The notes: generated from the letters alone by a model not told the origin. Positions 1 through 6,645 are shown, counted from the first letter of the stretch. The stretch is 6,761 bases of DNA from Planctomycetaceae bacterium (GCA_031274045.1 JAISQS010000057.1:1-6761); one strand, 5' to 3'. Translations and numbers: made by a program.

Positions 1-3000
1 TGTTGATGAATGGTTACAAGCCCGACAACATTGAGCTTGAAAAAACATGGAGTGCGGGTCATGGGCATTCAGGCGAATTGGACATCTGCGTTAATCACGA
101 CGACGGTTCGGAATATTTGTTAATCGAATGCAAAACTTACGGAAAAGAGTTTGACAAAGAATTTGCCCGAATGAAAAAAGACGGCGGACAACTCTTTACT
201 TATTTCAAATTCGGCAATAAAGCGGATTTGCTTATGCTATACGCTTCGGAGTTACAAAATAACGAAGTCGTTTTCCGGAACGAGATCGTAAAAATTGAAG
301 ACGATTACCGCACGGGCGATGTAAAAGATTTCTACGAAAAATGGAACAAACTCAGCAAAGATAATGGTGTTTGGGAAAATCCGCCCTACAACTTTAAGCC
401 GTTACCATTCACCAAGAACAACAGCTTACGAGAACTTACGGAGGAAGAAGGTAAAAAACTTTTTAACGGATTCGCAACTATCTTGCGCAAGCATTCCGTA
501 TCGGACAAGCCGAATGCGTTCAATGTAATATTTAATCTGTTTTTGGCAAAACTCTATGACGAACAGAAAAAAGATGATGACGAGTTGGAATTTCATTGGC
601 GTGAAGACGATGACCCCGTCGATTTTCAAGTTCGTTTGTACAATCTTCATGCAAAAGGTTTGAAAGAATTTCTGCGAAAGGAAATTGAAGGAATCCAAGA
701 TGCTGACTTTAATGTAAAATCATCGGTTGAACTCAAAAACGCCAAGAAAAAAATACTAAAATTCAATAAGCTGTTTGACATAAAAAGCGTTTTGGATGAC
801 GACGATTTTGAACAGAACCACCGCGTATTGAAAGAGGTTGTACAGCTAATCGAAAACTACCGGATTCGTTATCCGAGAAAACAGCGATATCTAAGTGAGT
901 TTTTTGAACTCCTGCTTACAACCGGCTTGAAACAAGAGTCAGGTCAATACTTCACGCCTCCGCCAATTGCCAGATTTATCATCAAATCATTGCCGTTGCG
1001 AGAACTCGTCGAGCAAAGCTTAAACACGGAAGTTCCAAAGTTGCCCGCCGTGATCGATTACGCTGCCGGTAGCGGACATTTCATTACCGAAATAATGGAA
1101 GAATACCAAAATATCATCGATGATATTGATTCGACCGATTATTTTCCGAATGCGATCAAAAAAATCAAAGCGTGGTCAGAAGACGGCGACCCTTATTCTT
1201 GGGCTGCGAATTATATTTATGGTATTGAAAAAGATTATCGTTTAGTAAAAGTGGCAAAAACAGGTTGCTATTTTTACGGCGATGGATTAGCTCAAATTAT
1301 ACATGGTGACGGATTGGACAGCTTTGAAAAGTCAAAATCATACGTAGGTTTGTTGAAAGAAAATAATCCCAAAGACTCTGCCAAAGCCACATTTTCGATA
1401 CTTGTTTCCAACCCTCCCTATTCGGTGAATAATTCCAAAAGCGACTTGGAATACATCGGTGCAGAGAACGATTTTGAGTTATATGAACAACTCACCGACA
1501 ATAGCTCTGAAATAGAATGTCTGTTTGTAGAACGAGCCAAACAACTTTTGAAAGACAGCGGCGCAGCAGGTATTATTTTGCCCAGCTCTATTTTAAGTAA
1601 CGAAGGTATTTATACCAAAGCCCGAGAGATTATTCTGCAAAACTTTCAAATAGTTGCCATTACGGAACTTGGCAGCTATACTTTTATGGCAACGGGGACG
1701 AATACGGTTGTCCTGTTTCTCCGACGCAGGAGTAATTACGACAGTATCAATTTGAAGAAATCGGTAGAAACATTTTTTACCGTCTTTAGAGATGTTACCA
1801 TGAACGGCGTGGAAACTCCTGTCACAAATTATGTACGACATGTGTGGGATGGTATCACTTTTGATGATTATATTACGTTGTTGAAAAAAGAACCCAATCC
1901 AACCGTGCAGAGTCATGAAATTTATAAGGAATACCGCAAAAAGATAAAAGCCAAAAACGAAAAAGATTTTTGGATTGCTGTCATTGAGATAGAAAAGGAA
2001 AAATTATTCTACTTTATCCTGACCTGTCCGCAAAAGACAGTGTTGGTAAAAACCGGCGAAAAAGATGCTGAAAAACGCTTTTTGGGTTACGAATTTTCCA
2101 ATCGCCGTGGTAGCGAAGGCATTCATCCGATACAACGCGGCAAAACCATTGACGAATGTACTCGACTATTTGACGAAGATCGATTTGATAATGAAACGAA
2201 AGCAAGTACCTACATTTATAAAGCCTTTTTGGGCGATTATGATTATCCTGTTCATGACAGCCTGAAGGAAAATATTTCCCGTGTCCGTTTGGTAGATATG
2301 CTAACATTTGACAGGGCAAATTTTGAGAAAAATATTTCGCTCGCGGTTAAAAAAAAAGTAGCGATTGAGAGTAAATGGGATATTGTAAGAATTGGGCATA
2401 TAGCTAATACTCAATATGGATTTACAGATAAAGCTGTTGATAGTGGCGAAATACGTTACCTGAGAATTACAGATTTAAATGATGATGGGAGCATAAATTT
2501 GAAAAATGAAGCTAAATTTATCAACCCTGATGAAGATACCAAAAATAAATTTTTATTAAAAAACAATGATATTGTAATTGCGCGTAGCGGAAGTGTAGGA
2601 AAATCTGCTATTTATAAGTCAGATAAATACGAACAAATGATTTTTGCGTCCTATCTTGTTCGTTTGCAAGTTGATGAAAATAAAATAATGCCGGATTACT
2701 TGTTCAATTATACAAAAACAGAAATGTATTGGAATCAAGTATTGGATAATAGTATTGCCGTAACTCAACCGAATTTGAATGCCGAAAAAATAAAAACATT
2801 TCAAATCCCCCTTCCTCCCAAAGAAATCCAAGAAAAAATTGTGACTGAAATAGAGGAATTGGAAAAGCAAGAACAAGAGGCGAAGGGAAAAATTGAGAAA
2901 TTAGAAAATAGAATCACAAATAAATTCGACACAAATAGCGATTATGAAGTAGTAAAACTTGGTGATGTTTGTGAAATGAAAGCCGGGACATTCGCCAAAG

Positions 3001-3449
3001 TTGGAGATATTAACGATAATTTTCAAGAAGGATTATATCCGTGTTATGGTGGAAATGGATTAAGAGGTTATAAAAAAACGTATACTCACGAAGGGAAGTA
3101 TTCATTAATAGGCAGACAAGGTGCTTTGTGTGGTAATGTTCATTTGGTTGATGGGAAATTTCACGCAACTGAACATGCTCTTGTAGTTACACCAAAACTC
3201 AATGTTGATACCATTTGGCTATTTCATAAATTAGTTTCCATGAAATTAAATCAATATGCTACGGGAACGGCACAACCCGGACTTTCTGTAATGAATCTTA
3301 CGCCTATCTTAATCGCTGTTCCTCCGCTCTCCGAACAGCAAAAAATTGTTGTCGAAATTGAAAAAACAGAAGCCCAAATTACAGCATTTGAAAAAGAAAT
3401 AGCAGAGATACCCAAACAAAAAGAACAAATTTTGAAAAAATATTTGTAG
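1..3449 (+). CDS. Single-chain restriction-modification enzyme (nuclease-methylase-two TRDs), type IIB/IIG AloI-like; 5' end missing
   Basis: A self-contained restriction-modification protein that would methylate adenine N6 in a bipartite site and cut unmodified DNA. Residues are numbered from the TTG at position 3. The frame is open to the window edge, so the true start lies upstream. Residues 24-67 hold a PD-(D/E)XK nuclease like the N-terminus of HsdR: D27, E42-C43-K44, and the HsdR-type QxxxY motif at Q63-Y67. No helicase motor follows. Residues about 290-580 are an HsdM-type methylase with GQYFTPP at 314-320, SAM-binding motif DYAAGSGHF at 352-360 and catalytic NPPY at 470-473. Residues about 790-950 and 980-1148 are two HsdS-like target-recognition domains, each ending in a PLPPKE or PPLSEQ turn and a charged, probably coiled-coil helix. 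The order nuclease-methylase-TRD-TRD matches AloI-type enzymes, which cut on both sides of their site (family knowledge). Stop is TAG at 3447. Cutting on both sides is inference. Confidence 0.9.
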   Translation, partial: LMNGYKPDNIELEKTWSAGHGHSGELDICVNHDDGSEYLLIECKTYGKEFDKEFARMKKDGGQLFTYFKFGNKADLLMLYASELQNNEVVFRNEIVKIEDDYRTGDVKDFYEKWNKLSKDNGVWENPPYNFKPLPFTKNNSLRELTEEEGKKLFNGFATILRKHSVSDKPNAFNVIFNLFLAKLYDEQKKDDDELEFHWREDDDPVDFQVRLYNLHAKGLKEFLRKEIEGIQDADFNVKSSVELKNAKKKILKFNKLFDIKSVLDDDDFEQNHRVLKEVVQLIENYRIRYPRKQRYLSEFFELLLTTGLKQESGQYFTPPPIARFIIKSLPLRELVEQSLNTEVPKLPAVIDYAAGSGHFITEIMEEYQNIIDDIDSTDYFPNAIKKIKAWSEDGDPYSWAANYIYGIEKDYRLVKVAKTGCYFYGDGLAQIIHGDGLDSFEKSKSYVGLLKENNPKDSAKATFSILVSNPPYSVNNSKSDLEYIGAENDFELYEQLTDNSSEIECLFVERAKQLLKDSGAAGIILPSSILSNEGIYTKAREIILQNFQIVAITELGSYTFMATGTNTVVLFLRRRSNYDSINLKKSVETFFTVFRDVTMNGVETPVTNYVRHVWDGITFDDYITLLKKEPNPTVQSHEIYKEYRKKIKAKNEKDFWIAVIEIEKEKLFYFILTCPQKTVLVKTGEKDAEKRFLGYEFSNRRGSEGIHPIQRGKTIDECTRLFDEDRFDNETKASTYIYKAFLGDYDYPVHDSLKENISRVRLVDMLTFDRANFEKNISLAVKKKVAIESKWDIVRIGHIANTQYGFTDKAVDSGEIRYLRITDLNDDGSINLKNEAKFINPDEDTKNKFLLKNNDIVIARSGSVGKSAIYKSDKYEQMIFASYLVRLQVDENKIMPDYLFNYTKTEMYWNQVLDNSIAVTQPNLNAEKIKTFQIPLPPKEIQEKIVTEIEELEKQEQEAKGKIEKLENRITNKFDTNSDYEVVKLGDVCEMKAGTFAKVGDINDNFQEGLYPCYGGNGLRGYKKTYTHEGKYSLIGRQGALCGNVHLVDGKFHATEHALVVTPKLNVDTIWLFHKLVSMKLNQYATGTAQPGLSVMNLTPILIAVPPLSEQQKIVVEIEKTEAQITAFEKEIAEIPKQKEQILKKYL

Positions 3450-3581
3450 AGATTTTGAAATTGTTCGCAAAAAAACATCTCAAAAAAAGAACATTAGCGC
3501 AACGATAAAATTGCTGTTTGGTTTCGATTTGATTTGAAGAGTGTTGATTTGTTTGTTTTTTTATTATTGGATGATGTTTTA

Positions 3582-4931
3582 ATGATGCGTGTATTACATT
3601 TGACTGCGTCAACGTTTTTTGGCGGACCGGAGCGGGTGATAGTTGATATTGTTCAATCTCAGATTGATTTGGGGTTGGGGGTTGAGAGTTTTATTGCGAC
3701 GTTTCGGGAGAATGGTTGTTGTGAGGATTTTTTGTTGGAGTTGCGGAATCGTGGTTTGGTTGGCAGTGTAATTGAGCGTGATGTTCCGCATTTATTGGGT
3801 GCGTTATTTGATATTATCAAATTGTTGCGGCAACAAAAAATCGATCTGATTTGCGCGCACGGACACAAAGCGCGTTTTTTGGGATGGCTTGCGGCGAGGC
3901 GGGTTGGGATACCGATTGTTGGAATTTCGCATGGATGGACATGGCAAGATTGGAAAACAAAAATATACGAAAGAATCGATCAATGGATTCATCACCGCTT
4001 GGATAAAATCGTCTGCGTCTCACAAGGTCAAGCCGACAAAGTTATAAAATCAGGAACAAAACCAGACCGCGTCACTGTAATTTATAACGCAATCGACATC
4101 AACCGCTTTAACCACACATCAAACCAAAAACAAAACAACATCAACAACAATACAAACGCAAACGAGAATAATATTGATGCGAACGCGGAAGTGAATGTAG
4201 CGGACATGACGTATCGTTTGCGTTTGGAGAATTATTTTGATGGGTTGCCGAAGGTGTTGATTGGTGCGGCGGGTCGATTGAGTCCGGAGAAGGGTTTTGA
4301 TGTTTTGGTGGATGCGGTCAAGATACTGGCGAATGAGTTTGAGCGGACTGGTGGTGTTGATAACTGTGAAATCAAAGAAACGAACTCGAATTCAAACTCG
4401 AATTCGGATTCAAACTCGAGCTCCGACTCCGAATCGGGTGAGGTTCAATCGCGAGAAAATTCTGCGTCAATACATGTGTTGTTATCTTTTGGATTGGTGC
4501 TTTTTGGTGAAGGTTTTTTGCGCGGTTATTTGCAAAGTCGGATTGATGATGTTGGTGTTGCGGGCTATTTCAAGATGGTTGGTTTTACGCGTGAGCTTGA
4601 TTGTTATTTACCGTTTTTTGATATATTTGTTCAATCGTCGTGGACGGAGGGATTCCCTTGTGTTAATCTTGAGGCGATGGCTTCTGGGGTTCCTGTTGTT
4701 GCGACGGAAGTTGGCGGAGTGCCGGAGCAGATAGAATCCGGTGTTACGGGGATACTTGTTCCGTCCGGTGATTCGGTTGCGATTGCGAGGGAGTTGAAGC
4801 GGTTAATTTCCGAGCCGGCATTGAGAAAAAAAATCGGGACAAACGGACGCGAATCCGTAACAAAAAAATTCACACGAACAAAATTAGCAAAAGAATATTT
4901 CAGTCTGTTCACAACACTACTACAAAATTAA
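3582..4931 (+). CDS. Glycosyltransferase, GT-B fold, family 4 type, with two low-complexity inserts
   Basis: A 449-residue retaining glycosyltransferase, probably cytoplasmic and adding a sugar from a nucleotide-sugar donor to a surface polysaccharide or lipid-linked glycan; donor and acceptor cannot be read from sequence. The N-terminal acceptor domain has FFGGPER at 12-18, HGHKARF at 93-99, SHGWT at 116-120, CVSQGQ at 145-150 and YNAID at 168-172. The C-terminal donor domain has GRLSPEKG at 231-238, FGEG at 308-311 and the EX7E signature E356-E364, followed by GVPVVAT and GGVPE. Two inserts stand out: Asn-rich at about 177-206, in the interdomain linker, and Ser/Asn/Asp-rich at about 258-292, before FGEG. 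The frame is open from a TTG at 3534, but the family's N-terminal strand begins at MRVLH, so ATG 3582 or ATG 3585 is preferred. No strong Shine-Dalgarno precedes it; only GGA at 3569-3571 is near. Coding-strand composition changes several times within the gene. Family call is firm, substrate unknown. Confidence 0.9.
   Translation: MMRVLHLTASTFFGGPERVIVDIVQSQIDLGLGVESFIATFRENGCCEDFLLELRNRGLVGSVIERDVPHLLGALFDIIKLLRQQKIDLICAHGHKARFLGWLAARRVGIPIVGISHGWTWQDWKTKIYERIDQWIHHRLDKIVCVSQGQADKVIKSGTKPDRVTVIYNAIDINRFNHTSNQKQNNINNNTNANENNIDANAEVNVADMTYRLRLENYFDGLPKVLIGAAGRLSPEKGFDVLVDAVKILANEFERTGGVDNCEIKETNSNSNSNSDSNSSSDSESGEVQSRENSASIHVLLSFGLVLFGEGFLRGYLQSRIDDVGVAGYFKMVGFTRELDCYLPFFDIFVQSSWTEGFPCVNLEAMASGVPVVATEVGGVPEQIESGVTGILVPSGDSVAIARELKRLISEPALRKKIGTNGRESVTKKFTRTKLAKEYFSLFTTLLQN
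4110..4199 (+). repeat. Low-complexity Asn-rich segment inside the glycosyltransferase
   Basis: About 30 codons (residues 177-206 of the glycosyltransferase) are dominated by AAC/AAT with CAA, GCA and GCG, giving Asn runs broken by Ala, Gln and Glu. It sits just after the YNAID motif, where GT-B enzymes have the interdomain linker, so extra length is probably tolerated as a flexible tether. The reading frame stays open and both domains look intact around it. Confidence 0.7.
4383..4436 (+). repeat. Short tandem coding repeat, alternating Ser with Asn/Asp/Glu
   Basis: Eighteen codons (residues 268-285 of the glycosyltransferase) alternate Asn, Asp or Glu with Ser. At DNA level they are imperfect 6- and 12-base repeats built on AACTCGAATTCA, with transitions such as AAT to GAT. 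The insert lies within the donor-binding domain ahead of FGEG, probably as a surface loop. Repeats of this kind can change length by slippage in whole codons, so copy number may vary between strains (inference). Confidence 0.75.
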
Positions 4932-5000
4932 AAATCAATCGTTACCTTAAATTTGAAATGCGCGCGAAATAAATTATCATGCACAAAGGACACGAATTTT

Positions 5001-5239
5001 TTATTTTTTAACGCGGAAAAACGGAAAGCGCGGAATGGGCGGAAAAAGAGTTTTAAAAAATTTCCGCCCTTTCCGTCTTTCCGCGTCTTCCGCGTTGAAA
5101 AAATATTGTAAGAATGGATTTTTCGTTAAAAATAAAAGACTAAAAATAATTCTCACAATAAAAAAATCCTCCGCGTTCTCCGCGTCTCCGCGCGTAATAT
5201 TTTTTTGTTTCGCGCAGAGGCGCGGAGAACGCAGAGTTT
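5001..5239. repeat. Array unit 1 (complete)
   Basis: Palindrome A spans 5010-5096 and has the best inner stem of the array: GGAATGGGCGGAAA pairs with TTTCCGCCCTTTCC with one mismatch, and nine outer pairs (AACGCGGAA) are perfect. Palindrome C is 5105-5115 with 5149-5159. Palindrome B is 5169-5194 with 5211-5236. The bases just before the unit (CACAAAGGACACGAA, 4983-4997) look like a fragment of a related degenerate repeat family. Confidence 0.85.
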
Positions 5240-5248
5240 TTATTTTTT
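5169..5248. terminator. Terminator-like hairpin B1, U-tract on both strands
   Basis: A GC-rich stem (5169-5194 with 5211-5236, 23 of 26 positions complementary, one further a G-U pair in RNA) encloses a 16-base AT-rich loop. TTTTTATTTTTT follows at 5237-5248, and on the minus strand the same stem is followed by the complement of the A run at 5160-5166. It could stop transcription from either side; it is the first strong candidate after the glycosyltransferase, whose own 3' flank has none. Confidence 0.5.
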
Positions 5249-5477
5249 AACGCGGAAAGACGGAAGGCGCGGAATGCGCGGAAAACGAACTTTTAAAAAT
5301 TCCGCCCTTTCCGTCCTTCCGCGCCTTCCGCGTTGAAAAAATATTGTAAGAATGAATTTTGCGTTAAAAATAAAAGACTAAAAATAATTCTCACAATAAA
5401 AAAATCCTCTGCGTTCTCCGCGCCTCCGCGCGCAATATTTTTTTGTTTCGCGCAGAGGCGCGGAGAACGCAAAGTTT
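5240..5477. repeat. Array unit 2 (complete)
   Basis: Palindrome A spans 5249-5334, C is 5343-5353 with 5387-5397, and B is 5407-5432 with 5449-5474. The inner stem of A is weaker than in unit 1 because GCGCGG now faces CCGCCC. It is nearly identical to unit 3, which suggests a recent duplication. Confidence 0.88.
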
Positions 5478-5486
5478 TTATTTTTT
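5407..5486. terminator. Terminator-like hairpin B2, U-tract on both strands
   Basis: The second copy of hairpin B has arms 5407-5432 and 5449-5474. A T-rich tract follows at 5475-5486, and an A run precedes the left arm. Confidence 0.45.
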
Positions 5487-5715
5487 AACGCGGAAAGACG
5501 GAAATCGCGGAATGCGCGGAAAACGAACTTTTAAAAATTCCGTTCTTTCCGTCCTTCCGCGCCTTCCGCGTTGAAAAAATATTGTAAGAATGAATTTTTC
5601 GTTAAAAATAAAAGACTAAAAATAATTCTCACAATAAAAAAATCCTCTGCGTTCTCCGCGCCTCCGCGCGTAATATTTTTTTGTTTCGCGCAGAGGCGCG
5701 GAGAGCGCAAATTTT
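5478..5715. repeat. Array unit 3 (complete)
   Basis: Palindrome A spans 5487-5572, C is 5581-5591 with 5625-5635, and B is 5645-5670 with 5687-5712. Differences from unit 2 include GG to AT in the left arm of A, CC to TT in its right arm and GAGAAC to GAGAGC in the right arm of B. None of these looks compensatory. Confidence 0.88.
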
Positions 5716-5724
5716 TTATTTTTT
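5645..5724. terminator. Terminator-like hairpin B3, U-tract on both strands
   Basis: The third copy of hairpin B has arms 5645-5670 and 5687-5712. The outer end of its right arm has decayed (GAGAGCGCAAAT), so the stem is slightly shorter. A T-rich tract follows up to 5724. Confidence 0.42.
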
Positions 5725-5832
5725 AACGCGGAAAAACGGAAAACGCGGAATACGTGGAAAACGAGTTTTAAAAAATTTCCGCCCTTTCCGTCTTTCCGCG
5801 CCTTCCGCGACATCCGCGTTGAAAAAATATTG
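5716..5832. repeat. Array unit 4 (partial, palindrome A only)
   Basis: Only the leader, palindrome A (5725-5820) and the first bases towards C (GAAAAAATATTG) are present; similarity then stops. The right arm of A carries about ten extra bases (GACATCCGCG), an additional copy of the short CCGCG word. The array therefore starts and ends on palindrome A. Confidence 0.8.
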
Positions 5833-5875
5833 AAGGTTCGATAGCAATTTACTATTTCCAAATATTGGATGATGT

Positions 5876-5882
5876 GAGGTGA
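5876..5882 (+). promoter_or_regulatory. Ribosome binding site of the pseudopilin
   Basis: GAGGTGA, with the GAGG core five bases before ATG 5885, is a good Shine-Dalgarno sequence. It decides for ATG 5885 over the in-frame GTG at 5879, which overlaps it. ATG 5885 also gives the usual short pseudopilin leader. Confidence 0.8.
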
Positions 5883-5884
5883 TT

Positions 5885-6643
5885 ATGTTTAGGCGTGGTT
5901 TTACTTTGATTGAGTTGATGATTGTGATTGCGGTTGTGATGCTTGTTATTGGGGCGGGTGTTATTGTGTTGAATGGTTTGGTTGATGCGGAGCGGTTGCG
6001 GTCGGCGGCGAAGATGATTCGTGCGGATATAGCTGATTCGCGGGTTCGCGCAATGGAATCCGGTCAAATATTTTGTATTCGTTGTCAATTGGGCGGTGAT
6101 ATGTTGATCATAGATCGTGTGTTGGATGCTCATTTTGTTGCGGGTCATTCGTCTCGCGGCAATTCGCGCCGATTTGATTTGTATAATGAATTAGACCCGT
6201 TTGAGGAGGGTGGATTTGTTGGGGATTCGACAGATTATGTGCTTCGTGATCCGGCGATGGCATCGGAGGAACGGGGGACACGTTTTGTGAAGTTGCCGGA
6301 CGGAGTGAGTGTGGTAGATTTAATCGCGGTGCCGGAAGAACGAGCAACTTTTTATCTCGGCTTAACCGGCAACGAAACAACAATCGCAGATGAAGGAATG
6401 TTAGTGAGTGAGAATATTGAGAATCGTGATATCAGATTGGGTGAGACAAGTGCAGGAGACAAAAATTGGTCAACACCGATCTTCTTCTACCCCGACGGCA
6501 CTTGCTCAACTGCCGCAATATTGCTCAAAAATAACAATGACAGATATATTGAAATACGATTGAGAGGAATTATCGGGTTGACAAAATTAACAGAAATTTT
6601 CGGACAAGAAGACTACAACGGAGAACTCGACCCAAAAAGATAA
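5885..6643 (+). CDS. Type II secretion/type IV pilus-like pseudopilin (GspH/FimT-like prepilin)
   Basis: A 252-residue prepilin-like protein. The N-terminus MFRRG|FTLIE is a class III signal: prepilin peptidase should cut after G5 and methylate F6, with E10 as the conserved Glu at +5. Residues about 8-30 form the hydrophobic helix that anchors the subunit in the inner membrane and then packs the pilus core. Residues about 34-58 continue as an amphipathic helix (ERLRSAAKMIRADIADSRVRAMESG), as in GspH/FimT minor pseudopilins. The C-terminal block has W195, YPDGT at 202-206 and an RLRG-x-x-G tail at 226-231, a pattern I associate with planctomycetal pseudopilins. CIRC at 64-67 is a CxxC pair that could form a disulfide in the periplasm; a third Cys is at 207. 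No other secretion gene is in the window, so the machine it serves is unknown. Its first half is strongly G+T-rich on the coding strand, the rest A+C-rich. Confidence 0.88.
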   Translation: MFRRGFTLIELMIVIAVVMLVIGAGVIVLNGLVDAERLRSAAKMIRADIADSRVRAMESGQIFCIRCQLGGDMLIIDRVLDAHFVAGHSSRGNSRRFDLYNELDPFEEGGFVGDSTDYVLRDPAMASEERGTRFVKLPDGVSVVDLIAVPEERATFYLGLTGNETTIADEGMLVSENIENRDIRLGETSAGDKNWSTPIFFYPDGTCSTAAILLKNNNDRYIEIRLRGIIGLTKLTEIFGQEDYNGELDPKR

Positions 6644-6645
6644 GG

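Larger units (their letters stand above)
5001..5832. repeat. Tandem array, 3.5 copies of a palindromic unit of about 238 bases
   Basis: This fills most of the 953-base gap between the glycosyltransferase and the pseudopilin. The landmark TTATTTTTTAACGCGG recurs at 5001, 5240, 5478 and 5716, giving periods of 239, 238 and 238. Each full unit has three inverted repeats in the order A, C, B: A is built from CGCGGAA/TTCCGCG words, C is AT-rich (ATTGTAAGAAT with ATTCTCACAAT), and B is built from CTCCGCG/CGCGGAG words. Copies 2 and 3 differ at about 8 positions by eye. Open frames inside are low-complexity readings of the palindromes and are not annotated as genes. The flanking 4932-5000 and 5833-5875 show no gene. 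No transposase or target duplication was seen. Confidence 0.92.

Noticed and set aside
3504..3525. Terminator after the restriction enzyme gene (AGCGCAA with TTGCT)
   Set aside because: The stem has only about four or five interrupted pairs and no T tract directly after it.
3534..3581. Upstream TTG start for the glycosyltransferase
   Set aside because: It would add 16 residues ahead of the MRVLH strand that begins the family fold, and TTG is a poorer start than the paired ATGs at 3582 and 3585.
4297..4734. Plus-strand open frame of 145 codons in another frame of the glycosyltransferase
   Set aside because: It overlaps conserved GT-B motifs in the real frame and its Arg/Leu-rich product has no recognisable motif.
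5149..5159. lac-operator-like half site (ATTGTGAG on the minus strand)
   Set aside because: Only a short match in an AT-rich hairpin; no LacI-type regulator or sugar operon is present, and the copies are explained by the repeat unit.
5035..5250. Plus-strand open frame of 71 codons inside the repeat array
   Set aside because: It reads straight through palindromes A, C and B of unit 1; its sequence is the low-complexity Phe/Arg/Ser translation typical of such repeats and has no ribosome binding site.
5001..5832. CRISPR array
   Set aside because: The repeats are about 238 bases long and contiguous, with no unique spacers of constant length and no cas genes nearby.
5001..5832. Insertion sequence or transposon
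   Set aside because: No transposase, no clear terminal inverted repeats for the block as a whole and no target-site duplication were found; non-autonomous mobility cannot be judged from one locus.
5616..5861. Minus-strand open frame of 81 codons across units 3 and 4
   Set aside because: Same reason: it is the reverse reading of the repeats and shows no domain or start signal.
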